From positions 58,460,600 through 58,524,599 of the forward strand of contig NC_012874.2 in assembly GCF_000003195.3 (NCBI RefSeq): 64,000 nt of DNA, in the 5' to 3' direction. Below, piece after piece: positions 36,907 to 48,286 of this stretch. This DNA is from Sorghum bicolor (Eukaryota; Streptophyta; Magnoliopsida; Poales; Poaceae). The notes under the pieces were generated by a model. It was not told where the DNA came from. It did no database searches and saw nothing but the letters and a program-made list of their open reading frames with translations. Positions within the stretch are counted from its first letter, which is position 1; the number at the start of each line of letters is the position of its first letter. Both the position numbers and the translations under genes were made by a program.

Positions 36907-37602
36907 TGTGGACACCGTTTTTGGGCACGTGTCCATGATCGGTAAAGTGTGGATCGGCAAGATGAGATGGTGGTGCTTGATCTACAGGGTCAGTTGCCGA
37001 TGGAGGTGGTTGCCGATGGAAGGATAGTTGAACGTGACTAAGTCCATAGGTGACGATGTGTCTGTACCGATGGCTACGACAAGTGAGTCTGCCGATGATA
37101 TGGGGGAAGTGTCTGGAAGTTGCCGATCGGTTTGTGGAGGAGTTCCAGTTTGTCACGGGGGGATAGCTTTATGTTTTCCTTAGTTGTTTAAATCGTTTTG
37201 TATGTGGGTTCTGTGTAATTCGGAATTCGAGTTCTAGTCGTGTCTGGTTGTAGCTCTTTGAGTAGGGTATAAATGTAGACCCCAGGGCCTTGTAATGAGA
37301 CATCTATCAATCAATCAAACACAAGTTTTTACTCATATTCCAGCATCTACTTTTTCGACGACTTCGTCATACTTTTTCCTTTTCATTATGAGTTCTTAGG
37401 AATTCGTCGACTTAAGTTCGGCGTGTTCTCAAGTTCCGCGTGAATACCTCTTGGCCGTGACATCCGGGCGTATCGCTGTTGTCGGGACCAAAGTGTTCGA
37501 GTTACCACCTTTGCCGATAGTAAGGTCAAATCGGCTGGCACGCCTTAACATTTGAATCGGGTATTAGCCCTTTGTGTTTGCAGATCAGCTTTTGCACCAA
37601 CA
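36907..37602 (+). repeat. 3' LTR of element C
   Basis: Near-identical partner of 25462-26158 with few differences, including TGTGG for TGTTG at the very start. It ends CACCAACA, followed by the target duplication cttag. Confidence 0.92.
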
Positions 37603-40600
37603 CTTAGCAATAACCCACTAAGTTAGCACCTATTCTAAGCATACACTTGAGTATTTAAGCATCACAATAATAACCATATCCGGATTATCACATAGCTACC
37701 AACATTCTCATCATAACCATTAAGTTTATTTAGTGAGCTCTACGTGCGACTGCCCGTGTCAAGTTCTCACTATCTGGGAGAGACGGCGATTCGAATCGAT
37801 TCCTATCCAGCTGGAGGGGTATTCCTAGCACTCACCCAAGCATACTTCATGAGGGCAGCTCGGATCACCTTTAGCACAACTCCGGACCAATTCGCGGGTC
37901 CGTACAGCGCCACACCCCCAGGGACCGCCAATCTACCAGGGTCAGGACTCTAACCTGACACCTCGGTCTTACGCCATTGACTCCCCGCACATCCTTACTA
38001 CCAACCGGGGTGCGCACTTAAACCAAACGGGGTATCCGGCCGGAGATGCACTCGTAGGCTTCGCGGTCGGAATGACTTATCCGGCCAGCTAAGTGTTAGG
38101 CATGCGTTCAACATGACACGAGGACGTTACATCTATCAGTCCTTAATCGACACAAACGGGGATAGATTCACACCCAAGACCTCCATGCCTTGTTGCTGCA
38201 CTATCATCATCCCGCCCGGTCTCAAGTTCATTATTAGCACATGGTTGTTTCCACGATAGCAAATATAGCCAGCCGTGATCATCATCCACCTAACTCTCGC
38301 AGGTGACAGAAAATCACCCGGCTTCTACCGAGCTAAGCATGGCTAAGCATCAGTTCGATCCTGGACCTACTTAGGTGAAGTATGAGGTGGACAAGGTAGT
38401 CATTATGCAGCAAGGGTGTCATATCAACGCCTAACACTTAATGCAACAGTACATAAACATAGTCAATTGATAGCTAGATATGATAACAAAATAGTAAGAG
38501 GCTTATAATGCTCTGGGGCTTGCCTTCAACGTAAGTAGAGGGACGGTGGTCAGGGCACTCCGGCGAGTCCTCCTCCTCAGCTCCTTGAGGTGGCTCCCCT
38601 TGTTGACCTTCCGACTCCGGCAGCTCGAACTCCAGAACGGTGACGCCCTGGGGTACACCTATGTATGCATGACAAGGAGATAAATATAGAGAATGCACAT
38701 ATGATGCATGATGTCATGATGAAGAGCCAAAGGAGCATAAACAAGGTACAACATGGCATAAACTCCTAAGATTAAGTGAATCATAGAATAACAAGTAAGT
38801 GCATACTTCTTCTCTGGTAGAGAGGCGAATTAGACAAGTTAAACAATCCTAGCTACTCTTACTCAGCCCCTGGTTTCATAGACAAACCAACTTGTCACAA
38901 GTTTCGGCTATAACTTAAGCATCAGTTGGCCAAACTAAGCAAGTAGATACTTTCTGGAAAGCTTAGCAAATTATCTACAATTCACTTTTATACATCCCAG
39001 AGTGATTCTCAGCCGAAATATGTTAAAACATACAAAGTTGGCTGGCTGTCCTGGAAAATCCAGAGAGCAAGCACTTTGCAGCAGCTACTTGTAACATTCA
39101 TAACGTTTAAACTACTCAACCAAATGTCATGAAACTTGGACACGAAGTAGACAAGCAAGTTAGCTACAAGTTTGTTGTAGACAAGTTTCCCAGAAAACAT
39201 CATCTTCAATTAGTTCTTAAGCAATTGCTATCAGCTACACAAAATTGCTCTAGGAAAGGCATAAATAGCAAAAATAATATTTTGCACATAACAAGAATGT
39301 ATCAAAGGGTCAATCCAATTACACCAGTAGGTAGAACATGTCTAAGAAACACTAGAAAACATCATGGCAAGGTCTAAACTTATTTCTATCATCACCTTTT
39401 TCATTTATTTAGTTATTAAGGTGAATTAGTGAACATGCATCCCAAGTGCTCCAAAAATTCTAAGAAAATTACAGCAAACTACTTATGCTAACACAAGTTT
39501 ATTGTAAAATTTTCAGGGCACTTGCATATACAGACTGTGAGATACAAAAATAACAAGCTAGCAAAGGCATGCAAGACATAAAATGTGAAACCTTATCAAA
39601 AAGTGTCAAACAACATATTTCAGATTTTTACTAGCTTTGTTTACACATGATTACAACACTCAGCAAATTTCACCACAAAAAGATTTATAACTTATTTATT
39701 AAAAATACCACAAGAAACTCATATTTAAGCAAGAAATATTTATAACTTCGCAATCAGACATCCAAAAATCATGATAAATTTATCAGAGCCTATTCATATC
39801 ATAAGTGACAACATCCTAAATTTGCATGGCCACCAGATCAACAGATCTCAAGATATAATTGTCTCCTCTATAATCAAGATTAAATCATATATAATTATTT
39901 CTGTAAAAACATGGCATGTTTCATATTTTTAATAAAAACTAGACTTATGCAGGAACCTAACAAAAATGGAATCACATCATTTGGATCTATAAAACTCCAG
40001 ATATAAATTTTACAAAAATAGCAAAGGATCTCCTACACAGTGACTAGGGATGTGAGAGGGAGAGACTGACACACGGGACCCACGCGACAGAGAGACAGAG
40101 ACAGGGTAGACGCTCGTCGCTGGCGAAACTCGACGACGGCGAGGTCTCGGTCGGATCCAAGGGCATCTACGTGTTCCTCTCCTCAAGGCGACTCTATTGA
40201 CCTACTTCACTCGCGCTCTACTGGACTCTATGGTGCTCACCGTCGGGAATGGCGGCTCGGCGGCGCTGCGGGCGATACGCCGGCGTGCACGGCCGATGAC
40301 GTCCCGGTTGAGGTTCACGCCGAGCATCAGTGAGCCAAGGGAAAGCGATAGGGACAAGAATGAGGAGAAATGGTGGAGCAGAGAGGCCTGGCCACGTCGC
40401 CGGTGAGCTCGGACGGAACTCCGGCGAGGGAGAACGGCTCGGAGCTCGGCAATGCCGCCTCACCTATGCTCTACAGTGGCTAAGGAGGTGACGCCGAGGT
40501 AGAGGAAGCTCTGGCGAAGCTTTTGGCGGGCTGGCTTGGCCGGAGGTGCGGTGGAGCGGCCGGGAAAACTCGCCGAAGCGCGGCGAAGCTCGCCGAGGAC

Positions 40601-41491
40601 GAAGATGGACGCAATGGGAGGCTCTGGTGGAGTGGATGTCGCGTCTGAGGCACGGGGTGGCTCCGTGGCGGCTTGAGGGCTTCGTCCAAGCTGACAGGCG
40701 GGACCGTCGACGGCGTACGGCCGACACCTGGCCGGACACGCGGCGGCGGACGGCGTCTATCCAAAACTGAATCGATGATTCAGTCACCGGCGTCAGTGAC
40801 TGAAACCTGAAATTCAACGACGTTTTACTCTCAGCTCAATCAATGGTTTTGGCTCGAATTTGATCCTTTGGACAGAGCTACACGAGTTCTACAAGTTTGC
40901 TTACAAGATCAAAGCCTAACTCGGTCTGGATTTCAATCTACAAGGCTCCCAACAACCCTACCTCGAAACTGTGTGATTCAAGACTTAGCCAAATTCGGCT
41001 AAGTGTGAAATCAACTCTGATTTTTGGTTTGTGGGCAGAATTTGAATGGGTTCCAGGTATTTTCATGAAAAGTCATCAACATCACTTTTGTAGCTTATGA
41101 AATTTACTACAACTTTGTTTAAGGTGTCATGTACATGCAAGGTCTCTAGCACCAGTTTCATAAAACATCTTTGAAAAGAGGTCTAGGGGGGTCAAATAGG
41201 TCAATCTAGGGTTAACCATGACTTAAGGCATTTTTGGCCAAAACCTCCAACATGAACTTTGTTCAAAAAGTTGTTGTAAACACGATTCAATTATTTTGGA
41301 AGACAATGTACATTTGTAAGCATTGGTCCTCTACTAGAATCACTCAAATCAAGCCACACAAGTAATTTAATCATACATGGGACACATAAGATGACATGTG
41401 ATCATGATGTATGCTTATGAATGAGCATGATGATGCTTATGTTGATGCAATGCTCATGGTTAACATGCAAGCTAACACTAGGAGTGTTACA

Positions 41492-42134
41492 GCCCTCCCC
41501 CCTTACAAAAATCTCGTCCCAAGATTTGAAAGACGTACCATTTTTCGTATAATGAGGGATAAGTTACTTGTAAATAGTCTTCCCTTTCCCAAGTGGCATC
41601 TCTCTCACTTTGACGGTTCCACAAAACCCTAAAAAGTTTGATCACTCTCCCACGAGTAACCCGTTCCTTGACATCAAGAACTTGTACAGGCTTTTCTTCA
41701 TATGACAGGTCGGACTGCAACTTTAGGCCTCTTGTTTCAACTCGCTCTTCGGGCATACGAAGACACTTCTTGAGTTGAGACACATGGAATACAGGGAGAA
41801 TGGTTCCTAGTTTCGGAGGTAGTTGTACTTTGTAAGCTACCTTACCACTCTTCTCAATGATTTGGTAGGGACCCACATACCTAGGGAAAGCTTTCTTTTT
41901 ACACCAAAGCGATTTACTCCTTTCATGGGTGATACCTTCAGGTACACAAAGTCACCTACTTCGAACTCGAGTGGTTTTCTTCTCCTATCCACATAGCTTT
42001 TCTGTCTAGCTTGGGCAGCTTTCATGTGTTGCTGAATAATGAGAACTTGTTCCTCGGCTTCTTTGACAAAGTCAATTCCGTAGTACCTCCTTTCGCCAGG
42101 TTCGACCCAGTTTAGAAGAGTTCTATACTTGCGG
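41492..42134 (-). pseudogene. Truncated second copy of the pol 3' end of element A
   Basis: Same sequence as 6711-7347 with scattered differences: polypurine tract, chromodomain (ATWE), SH3-like integrase end and the FGVKRKL region. It shares the one-base deletion near the KRKL motif with the left copy, but has TAC where the left copy has a TAG stop (7305 area). Similarity stops abruptly at 42134 inside the CGGCC of the integrase. Confidence 0.85.
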
Positions 42135-42150
42135 CCCTAAACCCTAAACC
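42135..42150. repeat. Two telomere-type heptamers at the breakpoint
   Basis: CCCTAAACCCTAAACC (two CCCTAAA units) sits exactly where similarity to pol of A ends. It is too short for a telomeric tract. It may be filler from break repair or chance sequence in the flank. Confidence 0.5.
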
Positions 42151-42203
42151 TCGGCCTAGGATTTGAAATTTTTTTCCTATTGTAGTGGTTCTGTGTACTA
42201 GTG
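42151..42203 (+). mobile_element. Probable right terminus of CACTA element F
   Basis: Ends CTGTGTACTAGTG. The last 12 bases equal the right terminus of element D (…TGTGTACTAGTG at 61072), and TAGTG is the canonical outer end of a CACTA transposon. With F's body at 1-2261 in the same orientation, this makes A an insertion inside F. The sequence just after it (from 42204) is outside F. Confidence 0.5.
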
Positions 42204-42394
42204 GATTTAGAGATTAAATTAAAAATAATAGAATACCAGCACAACAAAATCGACCTTTAATATCGGCCCATCAGTGCCGGTTGCCTTGTTATTGGCAGCT
42301 AGCCGGCCAGGATTGAAGAGTTTATAAAAAGAGTTTAGCTCTTTGCATATAGTGCATACCAAGAGTTGATTCTCACGCATATTTGCCGGCTACC
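42204..42394 (+). promoter_or_regulatory. Promoter region of PKS copy 1
   Basis: TTTATAAAAA at 42321-42330 is a plausible TATA box 65 bases before the ATG at 42395. The upstream 120 bases are AT-rich with a short GC-rich patch. No similarity to the promoter of PKS copy 2 was noticed. Confidence 0.45.
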
Positions 42395-43229
42395 ATGGCT
42401 ACCATTGCCCAACAGGTCACCCTCCTTGAGGATCTCCGCAGAGCGCAGCGTGCGAATGGCCCCGCCGCCGTGCTGGCCATCGGCACGGCAACCCCGGCAA
42501 ACTGTGTGCTACAGGACCATTTCCCCGACTGGTACTTCCGTGTCACCCGTTGCGACCACCTCACGAAGCTCAAATCCAAGATGACAAGAATATGTACTGT
42601 TTCAATCCAATCATTCGGAATAGTCGAAACATTTTCTACTGATCTAGAGAGGGAAAAAAAGACGACAATGTTCGCTTCCATCGCAGGTGACAAGTCGGGC
42701 ACCAAGAAGCGCTATTTCCACCACACGGAGGAGACGATCGGCTGGCACCCGGAGTTCCTAGACCGCGCGCTGCCGTCGCTCGGCGCGAGGCTGCGAACCA
42801 CCGCGGACGCCGCGGCAGAGCTGGCCGCGGCGGCGGCGGGAGCAGCGATCGCGGAGTGGGGCCGCCCAGCGGTCGACATCACGCACCTTGTCGTCGCCAC
42901 CAACTCCGGCGCCGACGAGCCGGGCGCGGACCTCCGCCTCGCTTTGCTACTAGGACTCGGTCCGACCGTGCGCCGCACCCTGCTCTACCTGCACGGCTGC
43001 TCGGCGGGGCTCGTCGCGATCCGCGTCGCCAGGGACATCGCCGAGAACAACCGCAGCGCCCGCGTGCTCGTGGCCTGCGCCCACGCCGTGCTCCTCACCT
43101 TCGGCGCGCCAGACGAGGCCCGCCTCGACGCGCTCGTCACCTCGGCGCTGTTCGCCGACGGTGCCGGCGCGGTCGTCGTCGGCGCCGACCCGGTGCTGCC
43201 CCTCGAGCGCCCCGTCTTCCACTTGGTGC
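42395..43229 (+). pseudogene. Type III polyketide synthase (chalcone synthase-like), 3'-truncated
   Basis: The start is the ATG at 42395 (MATIAQQVTLLEDLRR). An intron at 42594-42686 splits a cysteine codon, the position conserved in chalcone synthase genes. Exon 2 (from 42687) reads KKRYFHHTEE, HLVVATNSGADEPGAD and LLYLHGCSAG, with the catalytic Cys around residue 171. Similarity to the copy at 62.7 kb ends at HLV (43229); the part with the catalytic His and Asn is missing and replaced by transposon-derived sequence. The enzyme family condenses malonyl-CoA onto CoA starters; this fragment cannot do so. The product clade (chalcone, stilbene or curcuminoid type) cannot be decided. Confidence 0.88.
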
Positions 43230-43345
43230 ATGTCTTAAGGATAGAAACAGCAAAGAGTGTAGTGCGTATATATGGGTGGTACTTCTAGGAACAGAAGTAG
43301 CACATAGTTACTCTGTGGGATGCTTCGCTCAATATTTTTTATCTT
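43230..43345. other. Junction between PKS copy 1 and CACTA element D
   Basis: About 115 bases matching neither the PKS nor, clearly, the transposase. It holds no CACTA terminus, so both the gene and the transposon are truncated here. Confidence 0.5.
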
Positions 43346-45016
43346 CACAGGATGGTCCACAAAGAGGGACATATCACTGAACCGGTTAAAATCCTCCAGA
43401 TCCGATACACCGTCAACTCCAACTTCTTGTTGCTTTCATGGAAAAACTACATGCTTCGGTTTGTCAGTACTTTTCTTCTCATTCTTAGAAAGGATCTGTT
43501 TAGCATAGAAAACCTGTGCAGCATGGTTAGCAAGGATCCACAGGTCATCTTTATATCCCACCTTACTTAGATCAAGAACTCTGACCCCATAATTATCTAC
43601 TATTACATGTTTATCTTCAACCCATTGACATCGAAACAAGGGGATCTCAAATGTACCACAGTCTAGTTCCCATATGTCCTCGATAAATGAAGCAAAAGTA
43701 TGTAATAATATCACCAGTTTTGTCGTCTATGGCCTCGCATCGAACACCACTATTTTGTGCTATGCTCTTTTTGTCCTTGGACTTGGTATGAAATGTGAAT
43801 CCACTTATGTCACAGGTTTGCCTTGTTATGACTTAGCGTGATGGTCTAAATGCCAAAGCCTTGATGGTTTGTTTCTCAATTGTTTCCCCATATGGAATGT
43901 CCTGCTCCCTTAGCCATGTGTACAACTGTTTCTTGTGTTCCTTCATTACCCAATTGTCTGTTTGCCTAGGATTATGTTCTCAAAGCTCATTCATGTGTTG
44001 TTTGATCAAATGCTCTATTATCGAAAGCTGATGTAAGATGCTATGATGTGCCTCAAGTAGTGTATTGTAATCTGGTGGGATGAATGATTTCCGTCCAATC
44101 CTCCCACATCCATGCGGCCTACCCTCATGCTTGACGGAGGCAAAGCTATTGCAACCTAGTCTTTTAGGACATTATTGCAGAATGGTCCTCTAGACTCAAT
44201 TGCCTCTTCGGTATAATACCCCTCTATCATGGATGCCTCAGGACGAGCACGAGTTGATACATAGCCATTTAGTATTGACATATATAAAATGCTCGTACGT
44301 CCACATTTCATGCAGGTACATGGGACCCAATGCCTGTATTTGTGGAACCAAGTGCACCACAAGGTGCACCATGATATCAAAGAATGATGGGGGAACACAT
44401 CTCAAACTGTGACACTATTTCCACTGCAAATTTCTGAGGGGATTCTAACTCATCACGGTCAATTACCTTTTGTGTGATCTTGTTGAAAAAGTAACACAAT
44501 CGTGTGACTGCCATCTTTAAGAATACTGGATTTATATCCCTTATTGCAATAGGGAGGAAAGTAGTCAGCATGACATGACAATCATGTGAGTTGTAGTTGG
44601 TGAGTGGTAGGTCTTGAATTGACACAAAACTCCATATGGTAGAGCAGAATCCAGATGGGACTTTCAGTTTCTTCAACCACTCACACATTGCATGTTTCTC
44701 ATCTATGTTGAGGTTGTAGCTTGCTGCTGGGAGATGGTACTTCCATTTTTTGAAGAATAGGATGAAGCTCTTTTTTTATGCCTATCTGCACCTTGTCGAA
44801 GCGTGAATTGAGTCCTTCGTTTGTTCTAGTCTCGATGTCTAGCAATATGCCAATTAGACTTTCGAACACATTCTTCTGGACGTGCATACCATCGATCGCA
44901 TGTCGTACATCTAAGTCTTTCTAGTATGACAAATACTCGAAGAAAATGGACTTCTTCTTGAATGTTGCCCCTGGAGTTGATTTGACATCCTTTCTTGTTT
45001 TTCTGTCCTTTGTCTT

Positions 45017-46552
45017 TGAAAGAGCATCTAAGCCCCTAGTGATTTTGGTGATTAATGACATTGTTGATTACTATGACTAACGTGTGTTTTGCAGAGGCAA
45101 AGTCATAGGTAAGGTCATGGTAAATAGGTACTCAATGGACAGGGACGTACATGCCTACTTAATAGTGGAAATCGTTTCGGTTTTCAAAGGATGGATGGAT
45201 ATCGTCAAGACTAGACTAGGTCTAAGTGCCATTTGGTGAAGAAGGGCACTTAGAGTAGTTTAGGACTTTGTTTTCCTTTGACCGTACTATTAAGAGGGGC
45301 TTTGATCTAGTAGCTTGACTTAGGCAAGGCTTTAGGTTTAGGTGTATTGCACACTTGTTAAACCTAGCGCTAGGCAGCTCAGAGATAGTCCTTAGATTGA
45401 GAGGAACCAACTTTGTTTTGGAGAGATCGCGTTTCGACGAAGTTAGGGTGCCCAAGGGGGCACCGGACGCTCTATGAGTGTATCCGGTGAGGTTCTTAGC
45501 CGTTGGAACAGTGCTGTGCTTAGGGTTAAGCACCGAACGCTGGCACCGGACCCACCGGGCAGCGTCCGGTCCCTTACCTAGGGAGATTGCAAACCTGCCC
45601 TGAGCACCGGATGCTAGCACCGGACGCACCGGGTAGCGTCAGGTCCCATGCGTAGGGAGCATGTAAATCTTCCCCGAGCACCGGACGGTGCACCGGACGC
45701 TAGAAGTTAGCGTCCGGTGACCTGTCAGAAGCAAGTACAGTTAGCCGTTATGGAGCACCGGACGCTCGGTGCAGTGCGTCCGGTGCAACATAATGTGCGT
45801 CCGGTGACCCCGTTTTCAGTGGAAAACGGTTGGCTGACCTTTGGACTTCGTGGATAGTATTTATACTCCTCCACCTCGTCCATGAGATGTCTTTTGCCCA
45901 TTTGAACATTAGAGAAACTTGTTGTGGAGCAAGAGAGTTGCAAGAGCCTAGAGAGGTTTGAGATTTGAGGGATTTCTTGAGTGAATCCCTCTCTAGTGAG
46001 TTCCAAGAGTCAAGTGTGCATCCACCACTCTCTAGAGCCTTGTTTGGGTCAAGTGAGAGTTCTTTGCTTGTTACTCTTGGTGATCGCCATCACCTAGACG
46101 GTTTGGTGGTGATTGGAGGCACGAAGACCGCCCGGAGTTCTTGTGGGTGGCTCGTGTCAAGCTTGTGAGCGGTTTTGGGCGATTCACCGCGACGGAGTGT
46201 CGAAGAATCAGCCCGTAGAGAGCACTTGGTCCTTGCACGGACCAAGGGGGAGCAAGACCCTTGCGCGGGTGCTCCAACGAGGACTAGTGGAGAGTGGCGA
46301 CTCTCCGATACCTCGGCAAAACATCGCCGAGCACTTTCTTTCACTACTCCTTTACTTTCTAGCATTTACTTTGTGCTCTTACATTCTTAGAATTGCCATG
46401 CTAGAATAGGATTGGAACTAGGTTGCAAAACTTTTTATCTGGTAGCTCTCTAGGTCACACTAGGCACAAGGGGTTGAATTGGAGCTTATAGGTTGCTTAA
46501 ATTTTTAAAGAAGCCCAATTCACGCCCCCTCTTGGGCATCTTGATCCTTTCA
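45017..46552 (+). repeat. Solo LTR inserted in element D
   Basis: Starts TGAAAGAGCATC, ends ATCTTGATCCTTTCA, and is flanked by the target duplication gtctt (45012-45016 and 46553-46557). The transposase sequence of D resumes exactly on the other side. No primer-binding site, internal domain or second LTR is present, so it formed by LTR-LTR recombination. Orientation plus is inferred from the 'cccaattcacgccccc' end, which usually precedes the internal domain in this family. No genes inside. Confidence 0.88.
45530..45703 (+). repeat. 74-bp tandem repeat in the solo LTR (2.3 copies)
   Basis: Units start at 45530, 45604 and (partial) 45678 with GCACCGGA(C/T)GCT. They hold many inverted CACCGGACGC / GCGTCCGGTG pairs, so RNA from it would fold strongly. 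Confidence 0.75.
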
Positions 46553-48286
46553 GTCTTCTTTCTAAGCACAAATTTAATGTTGCTCACTATTTTGAAAACT
46601 CTCTGGCCTTTGCTATTACCTAATGGTGCATCTGAGTTCCTTTCATCATTATAGTCAAAGTACTTATCCATCTTTTTCAGGCGGTACTTGTGTCCTTCCG
46701 ATAAGAAGCGTCTGTGCCTCATGTACACTATCTTCTTAGATGCATTAAGGGACACGTAATGGGTTCCATCTATGCACACCACGCAAACAACCTTTCCCTT
46801 GAATTGCCCTAATAAAATAAAGAGAGCAGGGTAATTGTTGATCGTAACAAAAATAATTGCTCTCAGCGTGAATGAGTCTTTGCGATACTTGTCCAACATT
46901 TGAACACATTTTGCCCATAGCATTTTCATCTTGTCCATCTCGTTCATCATGTCAACTCCAGGTTGGACTGGTTTAGAGATAAGTATGGTTAGCAAAAGGT
47001 ATTTTTGCTTCTGGATTAACCATGGAGGGAGGTTGTAGATGGTGAGAATCACCGGCCATGGGCTATGCTTGCTGCTCCTCTCAGCAAATGGATTCATTCC
47101 GTCTGTACACAGTGCGAACCTAACATTTTCTGGTTCGTTGGCAAAGTCTCGGTGGTTGTCATTGAAATCTTGCCACTGCTTTCCATCGGCTGGATGGCAA
47201 AGCTTGCCATCATTTTTGTGCTCATTAAAAGCATGTCAACTCATAAGTTTTGCATCCTCAGGGTTAGCAAACAAACTCCTCAGTCGATCTACCACTGGAA
47301 GGTACTACATCACTAAAGTAGGAATCTTTTTCTGCGCATAATAGTCAACCTCTTCTTTATCTTTGCTCATGGGTTTTGAACTTTGTTGTTCTTTTGGGCC
47401 TTCTTTCGCTTCTTCCCTGCTTTACTCATGGAGGCAGCACAATCCTCTCGATAGTCTTTATTTGTCTTGTACCAACTTGCACCACACTTTGGACAACTAT
47501 CCAAGTCCTTGTAATCATCACCTCGGTATAGCATACAATGATTTCTACACGCATGGATCTTCTTGACACCCATAGTCAGCGGACTGATCAACTTCTTCGC
47601 ATAGTACATGTTAGCAGACACTCCTTTAGAAGCATATCTCCGATAATACTCAAGAACGCACCGAATCCAACATCAGATAGACCATACCTGGCTTTTGCCA
47701 TCAACAGTTTTAGCACTGCTCGCAACGTTGTGAACTCTTTGGTACAACCCTTAGACTCATCATACAAAGGCTCTTCTCCTACCTTCTTCAAGGCCTCCAT
47801 CTCTTTCATTGATAACATTGATGGTTCAGTATAATGACGCAACATTGCCTCCAAGAATTCTGCATCTTCCACAGCCGTATCATTTGGTAAGACCTGAGTT
47901 CTAGCACCAATATTTCCCCCAGCAAATCCACCAGCGGTAACATTTGGCACAACATGTTCACTCTGGGGTGTATAGTGGAAAAACTGAAATCCATCAGCAG
48001 GCATGCCTAGACCATCGGTGTCGATGTCTACTGGGTCCCCAACTGTATAAGGTGCCGAGCTACCCTCTCCATGCTTTGTCCAAATCAAGTAATCCTTCAT
48101 AAATCCTCGGCAGACTAGATGAGAAATGATTACTTCAGTATCTTCAAATAGAACAATATTTCTGCAGTCGTAGCATGGACAATATATGTGCTTCGTCTTT
48201 GTTCTCAAAGCATGGTTCTTAGCGGCATCAACAAACCTATGCACCTCGGGTATATATAATGGATCTAGTCTTGATAAGTTATACAT

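Larger units (their letters stand above)
25462..37602 (+). mobile_element. Element C: Tat-like Ty3/gypsy retrotransposon with antisense gene
   Basis: 697-bp LTRs (25462-26158 and 36907-37602) run TGTTGACACC/TGTGGACACC to CACCAACA and are flanked by the target duplication cttag (25457-25461 and 37603-37607). Between them on the plus strand are gag, protease, reverse transcriptase, (gap), and integrase, ending at 32857. On the minus strand a separate spliced gene fills 33014-36262. The extra region between pol and the 3' LTR is typical of the Tat lineage. The coding part carries many stops, so it is not autonomous now. Confidence 0.92.
13074..41491 (-). repeat. Second LTR of element A (5' LTR), split by nested elements B and C
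   Basis: The LTR pieces are 13074-13272, 25036-25461 and 37603-41491; together they align along their whole length with 2262-6710. The breaks are the exact insertion points of B (TSD atagt) and C (TSD cttag). The outer end (41491) is again preceded by the polypurine tract and the end of pol. The open frames inside are LTR sequence, mirrored in the left LTR, and are not genes. Confidence 0.9.
2262..42134 (-). mobile_element. Ty3/gypsy chromovirus A (Tekay-like), tandem/recombinant complex
   Basis: Read on the minus strand the order is: partial pol (42134-41492), LTR (41491-13074), primer-binding site, leader, gag, protease, reverse transcriptase, RNase H, integrase with chromodomain, polypurine tract, LTR (6710-2262). 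Both LTRs run TG...CA (TGTAACACTCC to TTCTRTTACA). The partial pol next to the outer LTR is a second internal copy, so the structure is LTR-internal-LTR-internal(truncated). It ends abruptly at 42134, so no target duplication can be checked. Elements B and C are nested in the right-hand LTR. The chromodomain and pol order place it in the chromoviruses; the Tekay/Del clade is my recognition from motif style. Confidence 0.85.
43346..48286 (-). pseudogene. TNP2-type transposase of element D (fragmented)
   Basis: From 48286: the transposase-associated domain (FVDAAKNHALRTKTKHIYCPCYDC, ...YLIWTKHGE), a CRNHCMLYRGDDYKDLDSCPKC zinc segment (47621-47367), the TNP2 core (CTDGMNPFAERSS, VTINNYPALF; 47097-46553), then after the solo LTR KKKSIFFEYLSY and MHVQKNVFESLIG. 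A DUF4218-like part (LKVPSGF..NSHDCHVMLTTFLP, VSTRARPEASMIEGY) lies at 44688-44156, and a DUF4216-like part (IWELDCGTFEIPLFRCQWV) at 43714-43436. Frames are broken in many places near 47600, 47340, 44700, 44390 and 43720. Clearly a dead gene. Confidence 0.85.

Noticed and set aside
42856..43380. Arg/Pro-rich frame overlapping PKS copy 1
   Set aside because: Out-of-frame reading of GC-rich PKS codons.
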